From positions 1,061,322 through 1,125,321 of the forward strand of contig QRDG01000533.1 in NCBI GenBank assembly GCA_012064385.1: a stretch of DNA of 64,000 nt, in the 5' to 3' direction. Source of the stretch: Puccinellia tenuiflora. Its lineage: Eukaryota; Streptophyta; Magnoliopsida; Poales; Poaceae. This document shows positions 32,685 to 43,966 of the stretch, one piece after another. The position numbers and the translations under genes are program-made. The notes below the pieces were generated by a model that worked only from the letters and a program-made list of their open reading frames with translations, did no database searches and was not told where the DNA came from. The number at the start of each line of letters is the position of its first letter. The first letter of the stretch is position 1.

Positions 32685-34263
32685 TCATACGTGTCAAATG
32701 TATCCATAATTTTTTATTGTTCCATTCTTGTTTCATACCATTGTTATATGTTTATATCATCTTTATTTATCATTTTAAGGCATTTATTGGACTAACCTAT
32801 TAACAAGAAGCCCAGTGCTAGTTCCTGTTCTTCTGCTGTTTTGTATTTCAGAATATTCTCTTCAGAAAAATCCTCGGAATTAGAAAAATTAACAGGAATT
32901 ATTTTTACAACGTAACGAAGACGGAGTCCGAAGGGCGATCGAAGAGGTGGCCCAGGGGGCAGGGCGACTCCCAACCGTGGGTTGGGTGGGGATGGGGCCG
33001 TGGCCAGGGGCCGCCCCTAGCCCTGGTGCCCTTCCTCGGCCTCTCTTGACTCCTAAAAATACCCCTCGACCTACAACCGAGGGGTCGGCCTTTATTTTCT
33101 ATGAAACTTTCTCGAAAGCACCTCCATCTCAAACCCTAATTCGGGAGGGTTCTGAAGCTATTCCCGGCAACCCTGTCGGAGGGGAGATTGATCCTGGAGG
33201 CCTCTTCATCGCCATGGCTGCCTCCGGGGTGATGCGTGAGTAGTTCCACCTTGGACTATGGGTCCATAACAATAGTTAGATGGTTGTCTCTCTCCCTTCT
33301 ACTTTCATGTTTATGATCTTGTGAGCTGCCTAACATGATTAAGATCGATCTATTGTAATGCAACATGTTGTGTTTGCTGGGATCCAATGAATTGTGAAGT
33401 TATGATCAGATTTTTCATGTCTCTTATATGTTTTATTTAATTTCTTGCATGTTCTCCTATGTGTGTGGATACTTTTACCAAGTGATCACTTGTATATCCA
33501 AGAGGGAGTATTTATACTAGATAGTAGGTTCATGCCTCCTCCATGCCTAGGCACAAGTGACAGAAGCATCTAAGGACGAGGGTTTGATGTGCTACTAAGG
33601 GTAAAACAATGGTGTTTATTTCTTTGTGATCATGAATATTGCTTACATCATGTACTGTGCTTAATGCGATTATCTGTCGCTTGCAACTTAATGCTGATGG
33701 GTGAAATGCCGGATAGCGATCCCTAAGTGGATTATTAATCATAGATGGAGTTGGATTATGGTCTATCTATGTTTGACGTGATTACTGCATGAATATTACC
33801 ATGCACTTTGCTTATCATAATTAGTTTGTTATTCCAATTCTATCAATTGCCTAGCTGTAATTTGGTCGCCCATCATGTTTGCCTTTTTTCTTCTAGAGAG
33901 ACACCACTAGTGAACCTATGGCCCCCGGTCTATCTATTTACATTGATTACGATAATGTTTACTTTCTTTTCACCATCGCTTGCTCGTTGATCCATTTTTA
34001 TAAATTGTTATTTTCCACTATAATATTTAATCTCTTGTTTTTCAGCAGACCAGGAAGCTTGACAACCTTCCGGCCATTGGGGAAAGAAATTTGGTTGATT
34101 GTGTGCAGGTCTGCGCATCCAAGCACCTTGTTGGAGACCTTCGGGTCCTACTGGTTCTATAACCTTGGTTCGTTAACTGAGGGAAGACTTTTTGCTCGCT
34201 ACATTCTACACCTTCTATTGGGATGACCACCGACGATACACACGTAAGCTATTGTAGCCATCA
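32685..34263 (+). mobile_element. Athila-like LTR, unit B (5' edge truncated)
   Basis: It is the same LTR as in unit A with the same truncated start. The primer site has decayed to CTGCCGCTATTGCTGAGGA (about 34272-34290). The preceding 515 bp (32170-32684) are one minisatellite unit plus the minus-strand gene-end sequence. Confidence 0.75.
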
Positions 34264-34462
34264 AGGAGTTTTCTGCCGCTATTGCTGAGGAATCTAGAGC
34301 TACAGGAGGGGAGTCTCACAGTTCCAATATATTTAGTTTGTTTTTTTCTTGCTTAGTTACCTTTTGTTTATTCTTGTTTTGCTTGTTTGCTTTCTCTAAA
34401 AATAAAAAACAAACAAAATTTAGTGTAGTCTTTTATCCTGTTTGTTAGTTTATTTTGTTAGT

Positions 34463-35208
34463 ATGGGTTCAGCTGAGAACACTAAGTTCTAAGTTGTGTG
34501 ACTTCACTAGCACTAATAATAATTATTTCATGCACACCAATTGCTCCACTTGCCACCAACGCAGAATCTTCTGAAATCAAACCTCCTTTTTCTGAATCTT
34601 GTTATGAAAGAGTAGTTTTCAGGTCCTAGTTCTGTTGATTCCGCCTCTAATTTAGATAACTTTGTTGAGTTATGTGATATGCAAAAGTATAAAGAGGTAG
34701 AAAGTGACATAAAAAACTAAAACTCTTCACTTTCTCTTTGAGAGGGAGAGCTAAAGAATGGTTATTGTCTTTGCCTAGGAACAACATTGATTCTTGGACT
34801 AAATGCAAAGATGCTTTTATTGGAAAATATTATCCACATGCTAAGATAATACAATTGAGAAGTAACATTATGAACTTTAAACAATTTGATAATGAACATA
34901 TTGCTCAAGCTTGGGAAAGAATGAAGTCGATCTAAGGTTAAAATTTGTCCCACGCATGGATTAACTACTTGGATGGTTGTCCAAACTTTTTATGCAGGCT
35001 TGAATTTTTCTTCGAGGAACTTGTTGTACTCGATTGCGGGAGGCACCTTTATACGCATGGAATAACTACTTGGATGGTTGTCCAAACTTTTTATGCAGGC
35101 TTGAATTTTTCTTCGAGGAACTTGTTGGACTCGGTCACGGGAGGCACGTTTATATCCACCACATTAGGTGCAGCAACTAAGCTTTAAGATGATACGATGA
35201 CAAATTAC
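34463..35208 (+). pseudogene. Decayed gag, unit B
   Basis: The ATG at 34463 is followed by frame breaks, then a gag core at 34738-34935 (RGRAKEWLLSLPRNNIDSW, KDAFIGKYYPHAKIIQLRS, NEHIAQAWERMKSI). A stop and the doubled 101-bp segment follow. It ends at the unit junction. This copy shows the intact target that the LINE used in unit A. Confidence 0.75.
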
Positions 35209-35604
35209 ACTCACTAATTTAGGGTCATCGAGACTCGTTGACAGGTCTCGATAACCCTAAATGGTCATTCTTAGACACTCATTTTGGGCCACAACATAAC
35301 TATAGAACCATTACACTCTTCAACATAAATAGAAATATTACACTCTTCAACATACATATAAACATTACATAAATTGAAATATTACACAGTTGATGGTACA
35401 AGCTCATAAAATTCATACAATTTAGTAATAGCAAAGACAACTACCACATGATAAATCTCATAATGTTGTCATTTCAACTTACTAGGGAATTAAAACAACA
35501 CAATTGTTCAAATTCTTTTTAGGTTCTTTTTATTTCCATCACTAAATTTGAGCCGATCATATATCATATGCCCAAGCTTTTTATTTTCCCCCTTTAGAGC
35601 CACC

Positions 35605-37165
35605 TCATACGTGTCAAATGTATCCATAATTTTTGATTGTTTCATGCTTGTTTCATACCATTGTTATATGTTTATATCATCTTTATTTACCATTTTAAGG
35701 CATTTTATTGGACTAACCTATTAATAAGAAGCCCAGTGCTAGTTCCTGTTCTTCTGCTGTTTTGTATTTTAGAAAATTCTCTTCAGAAAAAATCTCAGAA
35801 CTGGAAAAATTAACAGGAATTATTTTTACAACGTAACGAAGACAGACTCCGAAGGGCGAACAAAGAGGTGGCCCAGGCCCCAGCGGCAGGGCGACTCCCA
35901 ACCGCGGGCTGGGTGGGGCTGCAGCCAGGGCCCGCCCCTGGCCCTGGTGCCCTTCCTCGGCCTCCCTTGACTCCTAAAAATACCCCTCGACCTACCGAGG
36001 GGTCGGCCTTTATTTTCTACGAAACTTTCTCGAAACCACCGCCATCTCAAACCCTAATTCGGGAGGGTTCAGACGCTATTCCCGGAACCCTGTCGAAAGG
36101 GAGATTGATCCTGGAGGCCTCTTTATCGCCATGGCTGCCTCCGGGGTGATGCGTGAGTAGTTCAACCTTGGACTACGCATCCATAACAATTGCTAGATGG
36201 TTGTCTCTCTCCCTTCTACTTTCATGTTTATGATCTTGTGAGCTGCCTAACATGATAAAGATCGCATGTTGTGTTTGCTGGGATCCGATGAATTGTGAAG
36301 TTATGATCAGATTTTTCATGTCTCTTATATGTTTTATTTAATTTCTTGCATGTTTTCTGATGTGTGTGGATACTTTTGCCAAGTGATCACTTGTATCTCC
36401 AAGAGGGAGTATCTATACTAGATAGTAGGTTCATGCCTCCTCCATGCCTAGGCACAAGTGGCAGAAGCGTCTAAGGACGAGAGTGTGATGTTGCTACTAA
36501 GGGTAAAACAGCGGTGTTTATGTCTTTGTGATCATGAATATTGCTTACATCATGTACTGTGCTTAAAGCGATTATCTGTTGCTTGCAACTTAATACTGAT
36601 GTGTGACATGCCGGATAGCGATCCCTAAGTGGATTATTAATCATAGATGGAGTTCGATTATGGTCTATATATGTTTGACGTGATTCCTGTATGAATATTA
36701 ACATGCACTTTGCTTATCATAATTAGTTTTTTATTCCAATTGTATCAGTTGCCCAGCTGTAATTTGTTCGCCCATCATGTTTGCCTTTTATCTTCTGGAG
36801 AGACACCATAAGTGAACCTATGGCCCCCGGTCCATCTATTTACATTGATTACAACACCGTTTACTTTATTTTCACCATCGCTTGCTTGCTGATCCATTTT
36901 TATAAATTGTTCTTTTCCACTATAAGATTTAATATCTTGTTCTCAAGCAGACCAGGAAGGTTGACAACCTTCCTGCCATTGGGGGAAAGTAATTTGGTTG
37001 ATGTGTTCAGGTCTGCGCCTCCAAGCACCTTGTTGGAGACCTCTGGGTCCTACTGGTTTGATAACCTTGGTTCATTAACTGAGGGAAGACTTGTTGCTCG
37101 CTACATTCTACACCTTCTATTGGGATGACAACCGACGATACACACATAAGCTATTGTAGCCATCT
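35605..37165 (+). mobile_element. Athila-like LTR, unit C (5' edge truncated)
   Basis: It is homologous to LTRs A and B. A better-preserved primer-binding site, TAGCGCTGTTGCCGGGGA, lies at 37176-37193. The block before it (35209-35604) is shortened by an internal deletion near 35508 relative to unit B. Confidence 0.75.
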
Positions 37166-37361
37166 AGGAGTTTTCTAGCGCTGTTGCCGGGGACTCTGGA
37201 GCTACAGGAAGGGGAGTCTCATAGTTCCAATATCTTTATTTTTTTTTGTCTTTCTTAGTTACCTTTTGTTTATTCTTGTTTTGCTACTTTGCTTTCTCTA
37301 AAAATAAAAACAAACAAATTTAGTGTAGTCTTTTATCCTGTTTGTTGTTTATTTAGTTAGT

Positions 37362-38349
37362 ATGAGTTCAGCTGTGAACACTAAGTTCTAAGTTGTGTGA
37401 CTTCACTAGCGCTCATAATAATGATTTCATGCACACCAATTGCTCCACTTGCCACCACGGCAGAATCTTCTGAAATCAAACCTCCTTTGTTGAATCTTGT
37501 TATGAAAGAGCAGTTTTCTGGTGCTAGTTCTGATGATTCCGCCTCTAATTTAAATAACTTTGTTGAGTTATGTGATATGCAAAAGTATAAATTGGTAGAA
37601 GTGACATCAAAAAACGGAAACTCTTCACTTTCTCTTTGAGAGGGAAAGCTAAAGAATGGTTATTGTCTTTTCCTAGGAATAGCATGGATTCTTGGACTGA
37701 ATGCAAAGATGCTTTTATTGGAAAATATTATCCACATGCTAAGATAATACAATTGATAAGTAACATTATGAACTTTAAACAATTTGATAATGAACGTGTT
37801 GCTCAAGCTTGGGAAAGAATGAAGTCGATCTAAGGTTAAAATTTGTCCCACGCATGGATTAACTACTTGGATGGTTGTCCAAACTTTTTATGCAGGCTTG
37901 AATTTTTCTTCGAGTAACTTGTTTTACTCGATTGCGGGAGGCACCTATATATACATGGATTAACTACTTGGATGGTTGTCCAAACTTTTTATGCAGGCTT
38001 GTATTTTTCTTCGAGGAACTTGTTGGACTCGGTCACGGGAGGCACGTTTATATCCACCACATTAGGTGCAGCAACTAAGCATTAAGATGATATGATGACA
38101 AATTACTCGCAATGGCACACCGACAGAGCTCCAACTTGTAAGAAGGTAAATTATGTTGAAGAAATCTCCTCTTTGAATGAAAAAGTTGATATGATTATGC
38201 CTATGCTTGCCACCAAACAAGCTTCTACTAATCCTAATAATCTTCCTCTAGCTTCCTTGATTTCTTAATAAAATGATCAATTTGACGTTAATTTCCTTGG
38301 TAGAAACAATTTCAAGAACAATTCTTATAGGAATAATTTGGGTGGTAAC
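37362..38349 (+). pseudogene. Decayed gag, unit C, continuing past the repeat
   Basis: The ATG is at 37362. Gag core: LLNLVMKEQFSGAS, FVELCDMQKYK, RGKAKEWLLSFPRNSMDSW, KDAFIGKYYPHAKIIQL. After the doubled segment it runs past 38106 with SQWHTDRAPTCKKVNYVEE-like sequence and an Asn-rich stretch (NNFKNNSYRNNLGGN) comparable to residues 215-290 of element 1 gag. It ends where element 1 is inserted at 38350. The rest of this host element should lie beyond the right edge of the window. Confidence 0.75.
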
Positions 38350-38647
38350 TGATGCATGTAAAATGCATACATGAACTTTGCATTATATCACTTATATTTC
38401 AATCATATTTGCATCATATAAAGGTTATATAATCATTTTATAATGATTTTGGGAAGATTTCACAGTTTTCCTATTTTTCTGGAATTAACCCTGCACTGGC
38501 AGAAAACCCTATTTTCTATATTTTGATGTTTCAGGGACCCAAACGACGTCCAAATGACCTGAAAATTTACGAGCATCAGTTTTTGGAAGGAAGAAAGCGT
38601 AGGAGCGAAGGATGCGAAAAAGTGGAAGCCCGAAGGCCAAAAGAGGG

Positions 38648-38685
38648 GGGCCCACGCGGCCAGATTCCTTGGCCGCGTGGGGCCC
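38648..38685. promoter_or_regulatory. GC-rich hairpin in U3
   Basis: GGGCCCACGCGGCCA and TGGCCGCGTGGGGCCC are inverted arms around a 7-base loop, about 70-110 bp upstream of the TATA box. The 5' LTR of element 2 has a related pair near 51448-51477. The role is unknown; it could be a binding site or a structural feature. Confidence 0.5.
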
Positions 38686-38756
38686 ACCAACTTGGCCCTC
38701 GTGGCTCCGATGCCGTCGATCTTCATCCCCCCAGCTTTGTCTTGACCTAAAACCGA

Positions 38757-38768
38757 CTATAAAAATAG
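38757..38768 (+). promoter_or_regulatory. LTR TATA box CTATAAAAATAG
   Basis: CCGACTATAAAAATAGTCCCC sits at the U3/R position. The same word occurs in the same context in element 4 (61356-61367) and in both LTRs of element 2 (45107-45118 and 51360-51371, minus). Conservation across elements supports a core promoter. The flanks GACTAT/ATAGTC are themselves inverted. Confidence 0.7.
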
Positions 38769-40109
38769 TCCCCCGATGTTTTCCAGAGGGGAGCGCCGTC
38801 GAAACACAGAAACACCGAAACAGAGACCTGGAGCTGCAGATTGGAGGGGGAAAACTCCGGCGGGGCGCTGCCGGTGTGGTCTCCATCTCCCCCAATGTCA
38901 TATCCACCGTCTCCATGATGAAGAGGGAGTAGTCCACCCCTGGACTATGGGTTTGTGGAAGTAACTTATGTATCTCTCCTCTCTTTGAGCTTCACTAATT
39001 AGCACCGTATGAGCTGCCGAACATGATTACGGTCATCTATGTAATTCCTTTGTGGTGGATGTCTTTATGAGTTAATATATGTTTGAGATTGCAGTTGTTT
39101 TGTTTCAGTTATGAAAGTAGATGCATATTATGTACCCCGTTCTTGTCTACTTGTTTTGATCAAGCATGTTTATGAGAGCTTGTGTGGGGGAACGTGTGCA
39201 TTAGTTGGAGTAATGAGGGGGTGGCTAGTGCGGTGAAAGTGAGAGAAGTTCCGCGATCCACTTGGGTATTTTTACCTTACTTTGTTGCCTCACTAGGGAT
39301 AAAGAAAAATACCATGCTACCGGAGGTGTGGGTGTGACCATTGCCACTTCTCCATGACTAGATCTAGCATGTTCTTATTTTAACTTCATGTCATAAGACT
39401 TAAAGCTATACTCTGATTTATCTTAATTACTGAGGTGTTAAGATTTAATTCACATCTTGGGGGAGTATAAGAGAGATTAATACACGAAAGATCTCTATGT
39501 TAGGACGTGATGCCCATATAATTAGTAACTTGTCATGAAACCTTTTTGTTGCAATCGCATATGTTAATTCTAGTGTTCCATTGTCTACCACTTTATTAAA
39601 GAGAGTGCATTTGTGAAACCATGAACCCCGGTCCATTTTTAATCATAAGAAACACCTTTCCAACAACTTTTATCCATTATCCATTTTCTGCCATTTAAAA
39701 ATCCGAAAATACAAAAATACTTTTATATCTTGCATTCACAATACAAAACCCAAAAATATCATCCATCATTTTTTCCACCATCCTTGCACATTTATATATC
39801 ATCATTGATTATTTATTTATTGTTTTGCATTTGTTTTATTTTGATATCATTCTCACACCTTGTGCTTGACAACCACTTTGTGAGGTTGAGGACACAAAAC
39901 AATTTACTTTGTTTGTAGGTTCTCAAGAGAAGGATAAGAAGATAAATCTTTCACTACTGATTCCCCGAGAGTTCGATATTAAACCCTCGAGTCACCCCTC
40001 ATGGGAAAAATTGTCTTTGCTATACTATACACTCTGCACTTGGAGTCTCAACCTAACCCATATTCTTTTGACGCAAGTAACTACGTCAAGGGTCATCAAG
40101 ACAATTTTC

Positions 40110-40127
40110 TGGCGCCGTTGCCGGGGA
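40110..40127 (+). other. Primer-binding site of element 1 (tRNA-Asp type)
   Basis: TGGCGCCGTTGCCGGGGA lies 11 bp after the LTR end. It is complementary to the 3' end of plant tRNA-Asp, the usual primer of Athila-like elements. It is perfectly preserved. Confidence 0.9.
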
Positions 40128-40425
40128 ATCATTGCTGTAAAGATTTGTCCAAGGAGTATCTCACAACAAAGTCAACTTCATCACCAACTTGTGCTCACCT
40201 AAGCTTGGGGAGGTTGCACCTAAGTGAGCATCATCTTATCCATCTTTACCTTCAAATCATTTTATTTTGTTTTTGTCTTGCATATCATCTTTATATTTCG
40301 GTTTGCATATTTTATTTTCAGTTTTGCATTTTGTGTTTCATTTGTTATTTCAGTTTGCATTGTTTAGTGCCATTTTATTTTCAGTTTTGCATTTAAAAAT
40401 TAAAAACACATAAAAATCTGCAAAA

Positions 40426-41838
40426 ATGGGTGATAGAACTAAGTTGTGTGACTACACAAACATTCCAAATGATCAATTTATTGCTAGGCCCATTGCCACA
40501 CCTGAGATAAAAGCTGATAGTTATGAAGTAAGTCCTAGTTTGTTGAACTTGATAACTAGGGAACAATTTGGCGGTAGTGCTATGGAGGATGCCTCTATGC
40601 ATCTTCATGATTTTGTTGAAATATGTGACATGCAAAAATTTAAAAATGTGGAAAGTGATATTCTAAAACTGAAATTATTTCCTTTCTCACTTAGAGGAAA
40701 AGCTAAAGAATGGTTGCATTCACTACCTACTGATAGCATTAATTCTTGGAGTGATCTAAAAGAAGCTTTCATTAAGAAATATTATCCTCCTGTTAAAATT
40801 TTGCAAAACAGAAACAATATCCTTTCTTTTAGTCAAAATGAAAATGAACATGTTGCTATGGCTTGGGATGGGATAAAACTTATGCTTAGAACTTGTCCTT
40901 CACATGGGGTTAATGAATGGACCATATTACACTCTTTTTATAATGCTCTAAATTACATGTCTAGAAATATTCTTGATTCAGCTGCTGGAGGGGCTTTTAT
41001 GGGAAAAACTATAGTAGAAGCTAAGAACATCTTAGAAAGTATTTTGCAAAACTATAGTCAATGGAATACTGAAAGAGCATCTAATCCATCTAAGAAAGTA
41101 AACTCCATAGAAGAAACAAATGATTTGTCATCTAAAATGGACACTATTATTGCTTTCATTAATAAACAAAATATTGAGAATGTCCCTTTGCAAGAACTAG
41201 TTGGTAATAATCTTGAAAGTGTTGATGTTAACTTCATTAGGAACTATGGTAATAATGGGTATGGTAACAACAATTATAATTCCTATACAAAACCCCCATA
41301 TGTGCCAAACAAATATACCACCAGTAGCAATGTTTCTAGTTACTTGGAAAACACCATTCGGTTATTTATATCTACTCAAAAGGAGCTTAATAAGGAATTT
41401 ATATCTAAGTTCAAAAAACAAGACTCTTTGTTTGAAAGGGTAGATCAGCTCACTAAGGAAGTTTCCTCATTAAAGAACACCATTACAGCTCAAAAATATG
41501 AGGAAACAATTAAATATTGCCAAGAGGTTATAAATAAATCTTGGGAACACATTCATGAGCAAGAGAGAGTTGCTAAGGAAACTATTATGGTAATGAAAGA
41601 GAGAAAAGTTGAGGAAGTTAAAATGCTTAGTGAAGTGAAGGAACCATTACTTGACTTAGATAATTGTAGCTTGCATGAATTAATATCTATCTTACAAAAA
41701 ATTGCAAGTGATCCTTCCATTAATGCCAACCAAGCAGGTTTTGGTTCTTTTATTGCTAATCATGTTTTAAAAGAAAAGATTGCTAGGTACAACCAAGAAG
41801 CTATGATACCACCTATGTATGGGTTCTCAAAGTGCTAG
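40426..41838 (+). CDS. gag: Gag protein of element 1
   Basis: This is an intact 470-codon ORF with a true ATG, 327 bp after the LTR. Residues about 45-190 are a retrotransposon gag domain: LLNLITREQFGG, FVEICDMQKFKNVESDI, FSLRGKAKEWLHSLPTDS, AFIKKYYPPVKILQ, AMAWDGIKLMLRTCPSHG, NILDSAAGGAF. Residues 270-300 are Asn/Gly/Tyr-rich. Residues about 310-420 are charged and heptad-like (QKELNKEFISKFKKQDSLFE), probably coiled coil. No CCHC zinc knuckle is visible. It would form the virus-like particle. The stop at 41836-41838 overlaps the protease frame. It is unusually intact for such a nested element. Confidence 0.85.
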   Translation: MGDRTKLCDYTNIPNDQFIARPIATPEIKADSYEVSPSLLNLITREQFGGSAMEDASMHLHDFVEICDMQKFKNVESDILKLKLFPFSLRGKAKEWLHSLPTDSINSWSDLKEAFIKKYYPPVKILQNRNNILSFSQNENEHVAMAWDGIKLMLRTCPSHGVNEWTILHSFYNALNYMSRNILDSAAGGAFMGKTIVEAKNILESILQNYSQWNTERASNPSKKVNSIEETNDLSSKMDTIIAFINKQNIENVPLQELVGNNLESVDVNFIRNYGNNGYGNNNYNSYTKPPYVPNKYTTSSNVSSYLENTIRLFISTQKELNKEFISKFKKQDSLFERVDQLTKEVSSLKNTITAQKYEETIKYCQEVINKSWEHIHEQERVAKETIMVMKERKVEEVKMLSEVKEPLLDLDNCSLHELISILQKIASDPSINANQAGFGSFIANHVLKEKIARYNQEAMIPPMYGFSKC

Positions 41839-42248
41839 TAACCATTGGAAAAGAGACACACCATGCTATATTAGATCTAGGATCTAGTGTCTCTGTTTTA
41901 TCTAAAGAAATATGTGAAGTTCTTGAATTAAAGAATCTTGAAAAATGCTCTATTGAACTTGCACTTGCTGATGATTCCATTAAAAATTATTTAGGAAAAT
42001 TAAGTGATGTTATGGTAGAGTTGCATATGACATTTGTACCTGTTGATTTTCTAATCATGAATATGGGGAATAAAACCTCTAGTCCAATTATTTTTGTAAG
42101 ACCTTTTCTTCGTACCACAGGTGCTATCATTGATTCAAAAGAAGGGAATGTGAAGTTTCAGTTTCCACACAAGAAGTGCATGGAACATTTCCCAAGGAAG
42201 AGGGACACACCAAAGTTCAAGTTCTCTCATGAGCTTCGTCCACAATAA
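41832..42248 (+). pseudogene. Aspartic protease frame of element 1, out of frame with gag
   Basis: It has 138 codons with a retropepsin active-site motif AILDLGSSVSVLS and a downstream flap-like and IIFVRPFLRTTGAII segment as in Athila proteases. It is in the -1 frame relative to gag. Between them (41819-41870) the third frame reads MGSQSASNHWKRDTP, which looks like native linker. Two small indels therefore probably broke a continuous gag-PR ORF. Programmed frameshifting is a less likely alternative. It would cleave Gag if it were translated. Confidence 0.7.
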
Positions 42249-43966
42249 GTATCAAGTAAGAAGCCTAGTTATATGGCTATAAAGAAAGCGCTTTACGGGA
42301 GACAACCCGGTTCTTTTTATTTTTGATTTTCTTTGTGTCCTATTTCTGTAACAAGAGACTTAGTTTTTATTTTAGTTTCTGGAATTTTTAATAAAGTGCC
42401 AAGTTTTACCTATTTTGGTATGAAAAAGTTACTATTTGCATTCGGAGATTTTATTCCAGCGTGAATCTGTGCATGGTTTGATTTTTAATTTCTATTATTT
42501 AACTCCTAATGAGCTAAAAAAATTACTGTAGCTGAAAATTTTTATCCTCTGTATGCCTGAATTTTTTCAGAATTTTTAGACATGTTTAAGTCGGATAGAA
42601 ATATGCGTTTCGCAGCTGCTGTTTTTCTGGACAGATTCTGTCCCATTTTGTTTGATGCATTCTTTGAACTTTTCACTTGAATATTTTTTATCCAATTGAG
42701 TTTATAAGTAGGCATACAACATTATACACTTTCTGGACATTCATATGAATTTTTGTTAANAGTGCATGGAACACTTCCCAAGGAAGAGGGACATACCAAA
42801 GTTCAAGCTCCCTCATGAGCTTCGTCCATCATAAATATCAAGTAAGAAGCCTAGCTATATGGCTATAAAGAAAGCGCTTTACGGGAGGCAACTCGGTTGT
42901 TTTTATTTTTGATTTTCTTTGTGTCCTCTTGCTGTAAAAAAAGACTTAGTTTTTAGTTTTTTTTTCTGGAATTTTTAATAAAGTACCAAGTTTTACCCAT
43001 TTTGGTTTGAAAAAGTTGCTATTTGCATTCGGAGATTTTATTCCAGCATGAATCTGTGCATGGTTTGATTTTTAATTCCTATTCTGTAACTCCAAAAGAG
43101 CTGAAATTTTTACTGTAACTACAACTTTTCATCCCGTGTATTCAAGAATATTTTCAGAATTTTTAGACATGTTAAGTCGGGCAGAAAAATGCGTTTCGCT
43201 GCTGCTAATTTTCTGGACAGATTTTGTCCCATTTTATTTGATGCATTCTTTTAACTTTTAACTTGAATATTTTTTATCCAATTGAGTTTATAAGTATGCA
43301 TACAAAATTATAAACTTTCTGGACATTAATATGAATTTTTGTCTAAGGATTCTATGCAGCAAGTAATCTATTTGTCTATCACTACTAATATCACCCCACA
43401 GGAAAAAATGGGAGAAACAGTGTTTTGAAGTTTTTTCACAGGGATTAGAGGAGATGCACCAAGAGCTATCCAAGGATGGTGAAGACCATAAGCTTGGGGA
43501 TGTGAAGACAATCCCACTGGACCAACACAATCTCGGTTTGCACACGTCTAATTTCTGTTTTTCGATCAATGCATTTTATCGCATAAACTTGGAGCGTCTT
43601 TTATTTGCTTTTTATTTTGGCTTGATTTTTGTTTTGAGACCACCACTATCATTTTTATATGAGAGAGATACTGGAAGTTTGGGTTGAATTAAGTTGGATG
43701 CTATAATAAGATTGGGAAAGGGATGTTTGAGTTGATTTAAAAAGATACATATAGTTGCATAATTCATGTGCTTTTTAATGAGTATTAATTTCGAGTGTTT
43801 TATCAAGAGCTATCTCTTATTCATGTTTTGATGTTGAATGTTACTTTACTTTGTTTAACATGGATTGGTTAGTTATATGGACACTTGTGCATGCATTTAT
43901 ATGGTCAACTTTCTCCCTTTTGCTAGCCCAAAAATTCTAACAAGTAAAAACTTGTTTTCCAACACC
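42249..43966 (+). other. Non-coding 3' region of element 1 with a 582-bp tandem duplication
   Basis: Two copies (42175-42757 and 42761-43342) lie head to tail. They are similar but clearly diverged, with an N exactly between them at 42760. Each has the block CTATAAAGAAAGCGCTTTACGGGAGRCAACYCGG. After the second copy comes sequence that reappears inverted in element 2 (46720-47340), including CACCAAGAGCTATCCAAGGA and AAGCTTGGGGATGTGAAGAC. No coding frame of note. It ends AACACC at the insertion of element 2. Confidence 0.75.
42760..42760. other. Single ambiguous base at a repeat junction
   Basis: One N lies between GTTAA and AGTGCATGG, exactly at the join of the two diverged 582-bp copies. It looks like a scaffold join or failed consensus, so the continuity of element 1 across this point is not certain. 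Confidence 0.7.

Larger units (their letters stand above)
15467..38106 (+). repeat. Tandem triplication of a 3.04-kb LTR-gag block (units A, B, C)
   Basis: Unit A is 15467-18169 plus 31833-32169 (3040 bp once the LINE and its extra target copy are removed). Unit B is 32170-35208 (3039 bp). Unit C is 35209-38106 (2898 bp, with a small deletion near 35508). Each contains one minisatellite unit, the minus-strand coding fragment, a 5'-truncated LTR, a primer-binding site, a leader and part of gag. The A/B and B/C junctions are the same: gag ...GACAAATTAC joined to ACTCA(T/C)TAATTTAGGG. After unit C, gag continues normally (ACTCGCAATGG), so the repeat arose by tandem duplication with a short TAC microhomology. 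Confidence 0.9.
38350..40098 (+). mobile_element. 5' LTR of element 1
   Basis: It begins TGATGCATGTAAAATGCATA and ends GGGTCATCA. The first 600 bp or so align with the LTRs of elements 2 and 4. The remainder does not, and instead contains GAGCTGCC(G/T)AACATGAT-type sequence also seen in the unit A-C LTRs. The U3/R and U5 parts therefore have different relatives. Confidence 0.85.
38350..43966 (+). mobile_element. Element 1: LTR retrotransposon with gag-protease only
   Basis: The order is LTR (38350-40098), primer site, gag, protease, then non-coding 3' sequence with no RT or integrase. It is interrupted by element 2 at 43967. The 3' sequence of this family can be followed in element 2 up to its polypurine tract and contains no pol. 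Element 1 is therefore probably a naturally non-autonomous gag-PR type. It inserted into unit C gag after GGTGGTAAC. Caution: the single N at 42760 sits in the middle and may join two copies. Confidence 0.8.
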
